Assembly: GCF_002298975.1 (NCBI RefSeq)
Contig: NZ_DBMV01000001.1
Span: 62,001-126,000, forward strand
Direction of reading: 5' to 3'
Source of the DNA: Ralstonia sp. UBA689
GTDB lineage: Bacteria; Pseudomonadota; Gammaproteobacteria; Burkholderiales; Burkholderiaceae
DNA: 64,000 bases
Part shown: positions 32,128 through 43,826 of the stretch, in pieces
Layout: the number at the start of each line of letters is the position of its first letter
Position numbering within the stretch: position 1 is the stretch's first letter
Notes under the pieces: generated by a model
What the model was told of the DNA's origin: nothing
The model's database searches: none
Seen by the model: only the letters and a program-made list of their open reading frames with translations
Translations under genes and position numbers: made by a program

Positions 32128-33273
32128 ATGACTGCCACCCAACCGCACATCTCCAGCACCTTCGATAGCGGCGCCATCGAAATCATCGATGCAGCGCGCG
32201 CCGATGCGATCCGCCTGCGCATCCGCCGTGACTCGCATGCGGACTTCACGCAGTGGTTCCACTTCCGCTTGCAGGGCGTGCTAGGGCAGGCGTGCAAGCT
32301 GGCGCTGGAAAACGCTGCTGAATGCACGTACGCGGCCGGCTGGAAGGACTATCAGGCCGTGGCTTCGTACGACCGCGAACACTGGTTTCGCGTGCCGACG
32401 CGCTATGACGGCAAGACGCTCACGATCGAGCTGACGCCCGAGCACGACAGCATCTGGTTCGCCTATTTCGAGCCGTATTCGGATGAGCGCCACCTGTCGC
32501 TGGTGGCCGCCGCGCAAACCTTGCCCGGCGTACGCACGCAGCGTCTCGGCAGCACGGTGCAGGGTCGCGACATGACGAGCATTACCGTCGGCGAGCCCGG
32601 GCCGGCCAAGAAGAACGTGTGGATCATCGCCCGCCAGCATCCGGGCGAGACGATGGCCGAATGGTTTGTCGAAGGGCTGCTCGCGCGCCTGACGCGCCAA
32701 GGTGTGTGGAGCGGTGACCCGCTCGGCCGCGTGCTGACAGAACGCGCCGTCTTCCACATCGTGCCCAATATGAATCCGGATGGTTCGTCGCTGGGCAATC
32801 TGCGTACCAACGCCGCCGGTGCCAACCTGAATCGCGAATGGATGGAGCCCGACGCCCAGCGCAGCCCCGAAGTGCTGTGCGTGCGCCAGGCCATCGAGCA
32901 GACCGGCGTCGACCTGTTCTTCGACATCCACGGTGATGAGGCGTTGCCCTACGTGTTTGTGGCGGGCAGCGAGATGCTGCCGGGCTTTACCGATGCGCAG
33001 CGCGCGGATCAGGACCGGTTCGTGGCGGCCTTCCTGCGTGCCTCGCCGGATTTCCAGACGCGGTACGGCTACGAGGCGAGCAAGTACAACGAAGACGCGC
33101 TCAAGCTGGCCTCCAAGTACATCGGCCACACCTATGGCTGCCTGTCGCTCACGCTGGAGATGCCCTTCAAGGACAATGCGGATTTGCCCGACGCACGCGT
33201 GGGCTGGGACGGCGCCCGTAGCGCCGCATTGGGCGCGGCAATGCTGCAGGCGATCCTGGAATATCTCGGCTGA
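32128..33273 (+). CDS. M14-family carboxypeptidase (cytosolic carboxypeptidase-like)
   Basis: A 381-residue protein of the cytosolic carboxypeptidase (CCP) branch of peptidase family M14. The first 130 residues form the CCP-type N-domain (FTQWFHFRLQGVLGQACKL, SIWFAYFEPYSDERH). Zinc ligands are HPGE in IIARQHPGETMAEW and His in FFDIHGDEALPY. NLNREWMEP contains the substrate-binding Arg and TLEMPFKDN the catalytic Glu. No signal peptide is present, so it acts in the cytoplasm. Bacterial substrates of this group are unclear. Confidence 0.9.
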   Translation: MTATQPHISSTFDSGAIEIIDAARADAIRLRIRRDSHADFTQWFHFRLQGVLGQACKLALENAAECTYAAGWKDYQAVASYDREHWFRVPTRYDGKTLTIELTPEHDSIWFAYFEPYSDERHLSLVAAAQTLPGVRTQRLGSTVQGRDMTSITVGEPGPAKKNVWIIARQHPGETMAEWFVEGLLARLTRQGVWSGDPLGRVLTERAVFHIVPNMNPDGSSLGNLRTNAAGANLNREWMEPDAQRSPEVLCVRQAIEQTGVDLFFDIHGDEALPYVFVAGSEMLPGFTDAQRADQDRFVAAFLRASPDFQTRYGYEASKYNEDALKLASKYIGHTYGCLSLTLEMPFKDNADLPDARVGWDGARSAALGAAMLQAILEYLG

Positions 33274-33304
33274 TCGAGACCATCTGCGCCGAAGCCATCA
33301 ACGA

Positions 33305-33345
33305 AAACGCGCCGCCAAGGTTCTGGCGGCGCGTTTGCTTTTATT
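33305..33345 (+). terminator. rho-independent terminator after the M14 peptidase gene
   Basis: AAACGCGCCGCCA (33305-33317) pairs with TGGCGGCGCGTTT (33324-33336) around a 6-nt loop, followed by GCTTTTATT. It lies between the convergent peptidase and lipoprotein genes and may serve both. Confidence 0.8.
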
Positions 33346-34174
33346 GGCCGGCGGTCGACTTCTTCGTCGTCTTTTTGGCGGTCGACTTGGCGGTGGATTT
33401 GCCCGTCGAAGTCGACTTGGTCTTGGCCGTGCCGCTGCCCTTGGCTGATTTCGCGGACTTGGCCGCGGCCTTGCCCTTGGCGGTGGTCTTGCCATGCGCG
33501 GCCGTTGTCGTGCAGCGGTGGCCGCGTCGGCAGTGCGTGCGGGCTGTTGTCGAAGGTGCGGCGGCAGGGCTCGCGAACGGCTGGCCGGTGGCGTCGAGCA
33601 GTTCGTACGCGAGCATCATGCCTTCGTCATAGCCGCAGCGGACTTTCACTGGCTCCCATTGGTCGCTGCCCGTGCCGCGCTTGTGCACGGCAGCGGTGAA
33701 GCTGACCACGCTCGATACTTTGACAGCGCCTTGCTTGCTGGATGAGAAGCGCGAGTCCCACGGCTCCACCTTGGCCTGTCCTTCGGACAGTGCGCCGGTC
33801 GGCAGGCGGAACTGGTCGAAGTTGGTGGAGCGCGGAATGATCCAACTCGCATGCGCGGCGCAATCGGCCACGTCGGGGCGGGCGTTTTCGGACTTGATCA
33901 GGCGGTCACGGGTTTGCGCGCGGTAGTCGGACAAGCTCATCTTGTCCTTGGGCGGCAGGTTGACCGTCGTGGTGCCGCTGGTGTCAGGCGAGCCGAAGAC
34001 GATGGGCGGGTTGATCGGTGCGGGAGGCGTGGCCGGCGCGGCTTGCACCGCCTGGGGGTTCGACGTCGTGCGGCCGGTGGCCTGGGCCGACGCGTCGGTC
34101 GGTTGGGTCTCCAGATTGGAGCAGGCGGCCAGCAGGGCGACGACGCCGAGACAGAGTAGGTTGGGTCGCAACAT
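33341..34174 (-). CDS. putative lipoprotein with Lys/Ala-rich C-terminal tail (BspC-like)
   Basis: A 277-residue protein. MLRPNLLCLGVVALLAACSN is a lipoprotein signal with lipobox LAAC (Cys 17). The central part (about residues 90-215, SLSDYRAQTRDRLIKSE to VRCGYDEGMMLAYELLDATG) resembles BspC-domain proteins of Burkholderiaceae as I recall them. The last 55 residues are a histone-H1-like run of KSTAK/KKTTKK units. Such a basic tail on an exported protein might bind cell wall polymers or DNA. The start at 34174 is set by the signal peptide. Confidence 0.65.
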   Translation of the reverse strand: MLRPNLLCLGVVALLAACSNLETQPTDASAQATGRTTSNPQAVQAAPATPPAPINPPIVFGSPDTSGTTTVNLPPKDKMSLSDYRAQTRDRLIKSENARPDVADCAAHASWIIPRSTNFDQFRLPTGALSEGQAKVEPWDSRFSSSKQGAVKVSSVVSFTAAVHKRGTGSDQWEPVKVRCGYDEGMMLAYELLDATGQPFASPAAAPSTTARTHCRRGHRCTTTAAHGKTTAKGKAAAKSAKSAKGSGTAKTKSTSTGKSTAKSTAKKTTKKSTAGQ

Positions 34175-34309
34175 CACGAGTGTTACAGAGTGTCGGCGTG
34201 GAAAAACGCCATGATAGAGGAAAGCCAAGGCCGAAAGTTCCTGCGGCTTTCCCCAATGCGGCGCCTGCGGCGATTTAGCTGTAACAGGGCGTTACGGCGA
34301 ACGGTTTGC

Positions 34310-35896
34310 CTACTGCTTGGTGAACAGATGCGCCAGCGACCATTCGTCGGTGCGCGCCTGGTAGCGGATGCCCTTGCGCATTGCCCACGTGGCGAGCTGA
34401 TGGTGCGATGGGATGATCGCGAAGTCGGTCTGCGCAAAGCGTGCGGCAGTCTTGGCGGCCTGCTCGTGGGCCTGCTCGCTCGACACCGTCGAGAGCGAGG
34501 TCTGCACCAGCTTGTCCAGTTCGGGGTTGCTGTACTTGCCCCAGTTCCAGGTGCCGTAGCCGGTCTGCGCGTTGGGCGTGCCAAGGATGCTGCGCAGCGC
34601 CACGTCCGCCGCCACCGAACCCCAGCCGAGCATCATGAACGAGAACTCGCCCTGACGCGCGCGCGAGAAGTACGCCGCCACCGGCAACGTCTCCACCTTG
34701 GTCTGAATACCAATGCGCGTGAGCAGTTGTGCGGTGGTCTGTGCGACCTGTGCGTCGTTCAGATAACGGTTGTTGGTGGCGTGCAGCGTCAGCCCGAAGC
34801 CGTCGGGGTAGCCTGCCTCGGCTAGCAGTTTCCTGGCGCGGTCCGGGTCGTACGGAATCAGTTTGCCCCCCGGGTGCCCGAAGATCTGCGGCGAGACAAT
34901 GCTTGATGCCACCACGCCCTGGCCTTCGAGCACGCGCGAGACGATGGCATCGCGGTTGATGGCCAGCGCCACGGCTTCACGCACGCGGCGGTCCTTGAAC
35001 GGGTTCTTTGCCAGCGGCTTGCCGGCCTTGTCGGTGATGAACGGCGATACATCGCGGTTCTGGTCCATCTGCCAGAAGATCGTGCGCCACGACACCTGCT
35101 GCTCCAGGTGGAACTTCGGGCTCTGCTTGATGCGCGGCACGTCCGCGGCGGGCACGGCTTCCACCACATCGACGTCGCCCGAGAGCAGTGCAGCCGTGCG
35201 CGCGGCGTTGTCGGTGATGATCTTGAAGGTGACCTTGTCCCACAGCGGCACGCGACCCCAATAGTTCGGGTTCTTCTTGAGCACGATTTCCTGACCGCGC
35301 GTGAAGTGGTCGAACAGGAACGGGCCTGTGCCGATCATGGCGCGGCCGGCATCGAAATCCGCCTGCGAGGCATCCGCCACCTTCTTGGGGATGATCGGCA
35401 GGCTGTTCAGATCGTTCGGGATGCTCGCGTAGTTCGGGATCGACACCTTTAGCCGCACCGTGAGCGGATCGACGATCTGCACCTCGGTGATCGATTTGGT
35501 GTAGCTGGTGAACGGGCCCGGGCTGTTGGTCAGGCGGGCAGGGCGCTCGATGGAGGCTTTCACGTCGTCGCCGGTGAAGGGCGTGCCGTCGCTCCACTTT
35601 ATGTTCGGGCGCAGCTTGATCTCCCACGTGTTGGCGTCGATGGCCTTCCACGAGGTGGCCAGCCCCGGCGTGTAGCGGCCGTTTTTATCCAGGAAGACCA
35701 GCGACTCGAATATGTGCAGCGCCATGGCGTTGTTGGGACCGGCGTTGTTCCATTGCGGGTCCATCGATGTGACGTCGGCGGACAGGCCGATACGCAAGTC
35801 GTCGGCCAGCGCTGCCAGCGGTGCGGCCGCAGCGCCAGCCAGCGCGCAGGCGGCAAGGTTGCGGATCAGGGCGCGAATGAAGGGGTGACTGGCCAT
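34310..35896 (-). CDS. ABC transporter substrate-binding protein, dipeptide/oligopeptide family
   Basis: A 528-residue SBP_bac_5 protein. A Sec signal (residues 1-31, ending AALADDLRIG) precedes the mature part with LSADVTSMDPQWNNAGPNN, LATSWKAIDANTWEIKLRPN and KWSDGTPFTGDDVKAS, the family signature. It captures peptides or similar solutes in the periplasm. No permease or ATPase genes are adjacent, so it is an orphan that must use a transporter encoded elsewhere. The ATG at 35896 follows CCGAGGAGCCTCCG. Confidence 0.9.
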   Translation of the reverse strand: MASHPFIRALIRNLAACALAGAAAAPLAALADDLRIGLSADVTSMDPQWNNAGPNNAMALHIFESLVFLDKNGRYTPGLATSWKAIDANTWEIKLRPNIKWSDGTPFTGDDVKASIERPARLTNSPGPFTSYTKSITEVQIVDPLTVRLKVSIPNYASIPNDLNSLPIIPKKVADASQADFDAGRAMIGTGPFLFDHFTRGQEIVLKKNPNYWGRVPLWDKVTFKIITDNAARTAALLSGDVDVVEAVPAADVPRIKQSPKFHLEQQVSWRTIFWQMDQNRDVSPFITDKAGKPLAKNPFKDRRVREAVALAINRDAIVSRVLEGQGVVASSIVSPQIFGHPGGKLIPYDPDRARKLLAEAGYPDGFGLTLHATNNRYLNDAQVAQTTAQLLTRIGIQTKVETLPVAAYFSRARQGEFSFMMLGWGSVAADVALRSILGTPNAQTGYGTWNWGKYSNPELDKLVQTSLSTVSSEQAHEQAAKTAARFAQTDFAIIPSHHQLATWAMRKGIRYQARTDEWSLAHLFTKQ

Positions 35897-36013
35897 CGGA
35901 GGCTCCTCGGGTTCGGGCGGTGATGCCAAGTGGCGAGAGATCGTCATTGTGCCGCAGGGCGTCGTGGTGCGTGCGACGCAAACCGACAATCAATATGAAT
36001 GATGGTGGAGCAA

Positions 36014-36038
36014 CAAAAAAGCCACCCGAAGGCGGCTT
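36014..36038 (-). terminator. rho-independent terminator after the DUF2863 gene
   Basis: Minus-strand reading: AAGCCGCC, loop TTCG, GGTGGCTT (one G-T pair) followed by TTTTG. It is 28 bp after the DUF2863 stop and upstream of the peptide-binding protein gene. Confidence 0.8.
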
Positions 36039-36065
36039 GGCGATTCGCTTCATGCGTCCAGTGCG

Positions 36066-37277
36066 TCAGTGGAACAGCGGCTGTTGCGTCGGCGCGTCTT
36101 CCGGCATTTCGGCGTGGACGATCTCGGCCGAGCGGTCGGCATAGAGTGGGGCACCGCAGTCTTCGCAGTATTCCGGCTCGAAAAGCTGGCCGTGGCGGAA
36201 GATGTCTTCGATGCCGCACGCGCGCAGTTCGTCACAGATCTGCTCCAGCGGGCTGCCAGGCTCGCCTTCCGCGGCGACATCCGTGGCACCGCCATCGCGG
36301 CCGTAGACGGGCCAGACGATGCCGTAGATCAGGTCTTTCTCGCCGCGCACGGTGAAGGCCACCCGGTATTCCTCGATCTGCTCCTCGCCGAATGCGCCGA
36401 TGATGGCGCCAAAGCGGTTGGCCGGCAGGTCCAGCGCGCCTTGCAGGTAGTTGACGGCGGCACGTACCGTCAGCGGGCGGATGCGCTTGTCGGATTCACG
36501 GCAGGACAGAAAGAAGGCGTCCGGCAGCAGGAGGTCGAACTCGCAGCCGGGCATCAGCGTGGAGATGGTCGGCGTGACCTGCTCGCGCCATTGCTCCAGA
36601 CACGTGGTGCGCTCGGCGTGGTGCTCCTTGGAGTCTTCCTGCCAGCGGAACAGCGGCTGGCCGTGCTGGGCCACGACGATGGCGAGCAGGTAGCGCGGGT
36701 CGGCCAGGATGGGTGCGGTCTCGGGCATGTCGCGCAGTTCCACCTTGGGCGGCTGGCCCGACAGCGCATAGGCCGCCAGCTTGTGAGTGAGCGCGAAGGT
36801 GTCGGAATGCGTGCGCGGGAGTTGGTCGATGCTGTACAGGTATGGCGCGAGCGCCACGCGCGCATTGGAGGCCATCACGTGCGCCTGCAGATGCACCTGC
36901 AGCGTCTGCGCCAGCTCGGGTTTGATGGTGCCCGACGGAATCATGTAGCGCGTGTGCGCGAGGATGGGCGCCGCGATCAGCAGCGCGTCATATTCAATGT
37001 CGCCCGATGTCAGTACAGCCGATTCAGCCAGCGTCTCGGCCTGTTCGGCCAGCACGTCGGAGGCTTCCTCGTTGTGCTTGAAGAGGTGGTCGAGTGCGGC
37101 GTCGAGCGCGGTCTGGCTGCCGTTCTTCAGCAGCCGGGACAGCCGTTCGGACAGCCTTTGTTCCCAGTAGACGTCTTCGATGCGGCTGCCTGACGCATCA
37201 AGCGCCAGCGCATCGGCGACGAGCCGTTCTGCATCGGGGGAAAGACGTTGGGGAGCCTTGGAGCGGAATCCTGCCAT
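36066..37277 (-). CDS. DUF2863 family protein
   Basis: A 403-residue cytoplasmic protein of the DUF2863 family, known mainly in Burkholderiales. It has no signal or membrane helices. The middle contains LPDAFFLSCRESDKRIRPL and the C-terminus a probable metal knuckle, YCEDCGAPLYADRSAEIVHAE. Function is unknown. Family assignment is from remembered sequence features; the gene stands alone between its own terminator and a divergent gap. Confidence 0.7.
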   Translation of the reverse strand: MAGFRSKAPQRLSPDAERLVADALALDASGSRIEDVYWEQRLSERLSRLLKNGSQTALDAALDHLFKHNEEASDVLAEQAETLAESAVLTSGDIEYDALLIAAPILAHTRYMIPSGTIKPELAQTLQVHLQAHVMASNARVALAPYLYSIDQLPRTHSDTFALTHKLAAYALSGQPPKVELRDMPETAPILADPRYLLAIVVAQHGQPLFRWQEDSKEHHAERTTCLEQWREQVTPTISTLMPGCEFDLLLPDAFFLSCRESDKRIRPLTVRAAVNYLQGALDLPANRFGAIIGAFGEEQIEEYRVAFTVRGEKDLIYGIVWPVYGRDGGATDVAAEGEPGSPLEQICDELRACGIEDIFRHGQLFEPEYCEDCGAPLYADRSAEIVHAEMPEDAPTQQPLFH

Positions 37278-37360
37278 GCTGTGCCGTACCGGTCGATTGG
37301 AAAGAAGGGGCGTTATTTTACCCTTGTACGCTGCTATGTGCCGCTTTGTCGGCGAAAGCC

Positions 37361-37645
37361 CTAAGGCTTGGTTGCGGGCGCCGAGGCTCCGGCCGCCACG
37401 GTGCTTGCCGCAGTCGGCGCCGATGCGGCTGCAGCAGGTTCCGATGCAGACGGCGCGCTAACAGGGGGCTGTGCTGTAGCTGCGGGTGGCGCGCTTGCGG
37501 CTATCGGCGGGGGCGGTGGGACGGGCGCAGCCGCGGTTGCTGCAGCGCTTGCCGCGGGTGCCTGGGCATCGGTATGCGGTGCCTTGAACAGGATGTAGAA
37601 CACGGCGGCCGCCACGACGAGTAGGGCGAGTACCACTTGGGCCAT
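37361..37645 (-). CDS. small membrane-anchored Pro/Ala-rich protein
   Basis: A 94-residue protein with one N-terminal membrane helix (MAQVVLALLVVAAAVFYILF) and a 70-residue tail made almost only of Ala, Pro, Ser, Thr and Val. The start at 37645 is preceded by CAGGAGTCTGCCCC, a good ribosome-binding site; an upstream in-frame ATG lacks one. No family is recognised. The low-complexity tail may sit in the periplasm. Confidence 0.6.
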   Translation of the reverse strand: MAQVVLALLVVAAAVFYILFKAPHTDAQAPAASAAATAAAPVPPPPPIAASAPPAATAQPPVSAPSASEPAAAASAPTAASTVAAGASAPATKP

Positions 37646-37783
37646 GGGGGCAGACTCCTGCGGGTGCGTCAATCGGATGGCGGCCCGGATGGCGAGCGAT
37701 GCTGCCACGCGGCCTAATCGGCACACTCTACCAAAGCCCGCGCATGGATTGGGGCATCGTTACGCTGTTTGACGCGGCAGGCA

Positions 37784-37813
37784 ACAAAAAAGCCGGCTCC
37801 GAAGAGCCGGCTT
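37784..37813 (-). terminator. rho-independent terminator after acnA
   Basis: Plus-strand AAAAAAGCCGGCTC, CGAA, GAGCCGGCTT. On the minus strand the GAGCCGGC stem is followed by TTTTTTG. It lies 28 bp after the acnA stop codon. Confidence 0.9.
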
Positions 37814-37840
37814 CCGATCTGCTACAGAGCAGCAGGCAGC

Positions 37841-40546
<2,706 letters not shown>

Positions 40547-40616
40547 GGCATGACTCCAATGCTTGAGGATGCGCGGGGCACCGGGGCGCCCCTTGCGGAT
40601 ACGTCAAATCGACAGA

Positions 40617-42068
40617 TCAAATCACGTACAAATCGACATACTCGTTGACCGGCATGGCTTCAAGCGCTTTCTGGTCGAGCGAGACATGCAGGATGGCCTC
40701 CTGCTGCTTGTCCGGAAACCGCCGGGCCAGGTTGGTCCGGAACTTCTCGACCAGCAGCGGCATGCCTTCCTTACGCCGCCGCTTGTGGCCGATCGGGTAC
40801 TCCACCGCAACCTCTTTGAGCGCCTTACCATCCTTGAGCTGGACGGTGATCGCGTTGGCGATCGAGCGCTTCTCGGGGTCGTGGTAATCCTTGGTGAACT
40901 GCTTGTCTTCCACGCAGACGATCTTCTTACGCAGTGCATCAATGCGCGGGTCGCGCGCGACAGTGTCTTCGTAGTCTTCGGCCGTCAGGCGGCCGAAGAT
41001 GAGCGGCACGGCGACCATGTACTGGATGCAATGGTCGCGGTCCGCCGGGTTGGCGAGCGGGCCTTGCTTGTCGATGATGCGGATCGCTGCTTCGTGCGTT
41101 CGGATCGTGATCTGCTCAATGTCGTCGGTGGTCTTGCCGGCGTTCGTAAGTGCCTTGTGCAGTGCCATGGCCGCCTCGGCGGCGGTCTGCGCATGGAACT
41201 CGGCCGGGAAGCTGATCTTGAACAGCACGTTTTCCATCACATACGTGCCGTACTTGCGTTGGAACGTGAACGGCTGGCCCTTGAAGGACACATCGTAGAA
41301 GCCCCAGTCCTTGGCGGTGAGGGCGGAGGGGTAGCCCATCTCGCCCGTCCTGGCGATCAGCGCCAGGCGCACGCCACGGCTGGTCGCATCGCCCGCTGCC
41401 CACGACTTGCGGCTGCCGGTATTCGGTGCATGGCGGTAGGTGCGCAGCGACTGGCCGTCGACCCACGCCAGCGAAACGGCGTTGATGATCTCTTCACGCG
41501 ACAGCCCGAGCAATTGCCCGACCACCGCGGCGGTGGCGACCTTGACCAGCACGACGTGGTCCAGCCCCACCTTGTTGAATGCATTTTCGAGCGCGATGCA
41601 GCCCTGGATTTCGTGGGCCTTGATCATCGCGGTGAGCACGTCTTTCATCACGAGCGGCTTCTTGCCGCCGGCGATGTTCGTACGGGACAACCAGTCCGCC
41701 ACGGCCAAAATGCCGCCGAGGTTGTCCGACGGATGGCCCCATTCGGCAGCCAGCCACGTGTCGTTGAAGTCCAGCCAGCGGATCATGGCGCCGATATTGA
41801 AGGCGGCCTGCACCGGATCGAGCTGGAATTGCGTGCCCGGGACCTTCGCGCCATTCGGCACGACGGTTCCCGGCACGATGGGCCCCAGAAGCTTGGTGCA
41901 CGCCGGATACGACAGCGCCTCCAGCCCGCAGCCCAAGGTATCGAGCAGACAGTGGCGGGCCGTTTCATAGGCAGCCTTGCTGTCGACCTTGAACTTGGTC
42001 ACATAGTCGACGATGTCGACGATGACCTTGTCGGGTCTCGGGCGGATGTTCGCAACCGGTGCGGACAT
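40617..42068 (-). CDS. prpD: 2-methylcitrate dehydratase PrpD
   Basis: A 483-residue MmgE/PrpD protein. Family hallmarks are HCLLDTLGCGLEAL, IRWLDFNDTWLAAEWGHPSDNLG, SLAWVDGQSLRTYRHAPN and the C-terminal KEVAVEYPIGHKRRRKEG. It dehydrates 2-methylcitrate to 2-methyl-cis-aconitate in propionyl-CoA oxidation. The ATG at 42068 starts MSAPVANIRPRPDK; the frame extends further upstream but without homology. prpB is two genes upstream; prpC is not in the window. Confidence 0.93.
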   Translation of the reverse strand: MSAPVANIRPRPDKVIVDIVDYVTKFKVDSKAAYETARHCLLDTLGCGLEALSYPACTKLLGPIVPGTVVPNGAKVPGTQFQLDPVQAAFNIGAMIRWLDFNDTWLAAEWGHPSDNLGGILAVADWLSRTNIAGGKKPLVMKDVLTAMIKAHEIQGCIALENAFNKVGLDHVVLVKVATAAVVGQLLGLSREEIINAVSLAWVDGQSLRTYRHAPNTGSRKSWAAGDATSRGVRLALIARTGEMGYPSALTAKDWGFYDVSFKGQPFTFQRKYGTYVMENVLFKISFPAEFHAQTAAEAAMALHKALTNAGKTTDDIEQITIRTHEAAIRIIDKQGPLANPADRDHCIQYMVAVPLIFGRLTAEDYEDTVARDPRIDALRKKIVCVEDKQFTKDYHDPEKRSIANAITVQLKDGKALKEVAVEYPIGHKRRRKEGMPLLVEKFRTNLARRFPDKQQEAILHVSLDQKALEAMPVNEYVDLYVI

Positions 42069-42094
42069 GGGCGGGTTCCTGAGGGCCTCTTGCG

Positions 42095-42655
42095 TTACTG
42101 CTTGGCGGGTTGGGCGGTGGCGCCGGTGGCGTCCGGAGCGGGGGCCGGAGCCGGGGCAGCGTTGTCCTGCAACATCAGCGGCAGGCCAGCCGGAGCGCGC
42201 AGGGCGCCGGCCTGGGTCGGTGCTGGTGCGCCAGCGGCCATCTCGGCAGTCTGGCACTCGTCGGCCAGGCGGTGGCCTTCATTGCGGTCGAACAGCATGG
42301 CCTTGGCGGGGATGACCACCAGATCCATGCCAGTCTTCTGGTCGAAGTAGCGGTCGGCACCGGTGTGGGTCAACTGCCGCGGCAGTTGGTAGTTCTTGCC
42401 CTTCCAGTACATGGTGACGACCTGGTCGCGCGTCATGTTGCCCGCGATGTACAGCTCGTTGCCAAGCTCGCACTTCCACTGCACGCCTTCCGGCTTGACG
42501 GCGGCAACAGGCGCTGCTTTCTTGGTGGCTTTCTTCTTGGCCGGAGCCTTCTTCTTGGCGGCCGGCTTGGCGGTGGTCGTGGTCTGGGCTGTGGCGTATT
42601 GCGATGCGGCCAGCGAGAGAACGCCAGCGCAGGCGCCCACGATGAACTTATTCAT
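42095..42655 (-). CDS. exported protein with MliC-like domain and Lys/Ala-rich segment
   Basis: A 186-residue protein. Signal peptide MNKFIVGACAGVLSLAASQYATAQ, then a basic AKPAAKKKAPAKKKATKKA stretch. A domain of about 80 residues (WKCELGNELYIAG to LADECQ) resembles the MliC/PliC lysozyme-inhibitor fold with two Cys at its ends, and the tail is Ala/Pro-rich. The MliC resemblance is by pattern only. It lies 26 bp upstream of prpD but probably has no metabolic link to it. Confidence 0.6.
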   Translation of the reverse strand: MNKFIVGACAGVLSLAASQYATAQTTTTAKPAAKKKAPAKKKATKKAAPVAAVKPEGVQWKCELGNELYIAGNMTRDQVVTMYWKGKNYQLPRQLTHTGADRYFDQKTGMDLVVIPAKAMLFDRNEGHRLADECQTAEMAAGAPAPTQAGALRAPAGLPLMLQDNAAPAPAPAPDATGATAQPAKQ

Positions 42656-42904
42656 AGGGTTTCCTTCGGTAAGACTGGATCGGGGGAGGCGACCGTCCCG
42701 GGCCGGAATTGCCGGGGTTTGGCGCACACCGGCCGGTATTTTGACTGATTTGTACGCCATGCCCAACGTTCTGTTACATGGCGATGCAACCACTCCCCCA
42801 AACGGGGGTGTCGCGCCAGGTGCAGAGTGGTTTTCAAGGAGGCCGTCTCGCGTTTCTCGTCTTCCGTTCTCCTGATCGGGGTTGATCGATTTCGATTGCC
42901 CGGC

Positions 42905-43801
42905 TCAACCGCGGTTCTGCGCGAACAGCGCGTCAAGCTTGGCTTCATAGTCGTGGTAGCCGATGCTGTCGTACAGTTCCATGCGCGTCTGCATGGTATC
43001 GACCACGTTCTTCTGCGTACCGTCGCGGCGGATGGCGGCGTAGACGTTCTCGGCGGCTTTGTTCATGGCGCGGAAGGCCGACAGCGGATACAGGATCATC
43101 GCCACGCCCGCCGATGCCAGCTCGTCGCGCGTGAACAGCGGCGTCTGGCCGAATTCCGTGATGTTGGCAAGCACCGGCACTTTTACTGCATCCACGAACT
43201 TGCGGTACATCGGCAGATCCGTCATTGCTTCGGGAAAGATTGCATCGGCGCCGGCTTCCACGCAGGCCACCGCACGCTCGATGGCGCGGTCAAGGCCTTC
43301 GACGGCCAGCGCGTCCGTGCGTGCCATCACGACAAAATTGGCGTCGGTGCGCGCATCGACGGCGGCCTTGATGCGGTCGACCATTTCGTCCCGGGAGACG
43401 ATCTCCTTGTTGGGCCGATGGCCGCAGCGCTTGGCGCCGACCTGGTCTTCAATATGCATGGCCGCCGCGCCGAACTTGATGAGCGACTTGGTCGTGCGCG
43501 CCACGTTGAACGCCGAGGCGCCGAAACCGGTATCGACGTCCACCAGCAGCGGCACGTCGCACACGTCGGTGATGCGGCGCACGTCGGTCAGGACGTCATC
43601 CAGGCCCGAGATGCCGAGATCGGGCAGGCCCAGCGATCCCGCCGCTACGCCACCGCCCGATAGGTAGATCGCGCGATAGCCGGCACGCTTGGCCAGCAGC
43701 GCATGGTTGGCGTTGATGGTGCCTACGATCTGCAACGGCGATTCTTCCACCAGCGCCTGGCGGAAGCGGGCGCCTGCGCTGGCTTGGGTATTGGCGGTCA
43801 T
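42905..43801 (-). CDS. prpB: 2-methylisocitrate lyase
   Basis: A 298-residue member of the isocitrate lyase/PEP mutase family. The catalytic KRCGH motif is present (residues about 123-127), with LSGGGVAAGSLGLPDLG and LVDVDTGFG binding substrate and Mg2+. It splits 2-methylisocitrate into pyruvate and succinate, the last step of the methylcitrate cycle. The more common partners prpC, acnD and prpF are not adjacent; a CitE-like gene lies 25 bp upstream in the same direction. Confidence 0.92.
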   Translation of the reverse strand: MTANTQASAGARFRQALVEESPLQIVGTINANHALLAKRAGYRAIYLSGGGVAAGSLGLPDLGISGLDDVLTDVRRITDVCDVPLLVDVDTGFGASAFNVARTTKSLIKFGAAAMHIEDQVGAKRCGHRPNKEIVSRDEMVDRIKAAVDARTDANFVVMARTDALAVEGLDRAIERAVACVEAGADAIFPEAMTDLPMYRKFVDAVKVPVLANITEFGQTPLFTRDELASAGVAMILYPLSAFRAMNKAAENVYAAIRRDGTQKNVVDTMQTRMELYDSIGYHDYEAKLDALFAQNRG

Positions 43802-43826
43802 GGCGAATCTCCTCTCAAGGCGGCCT

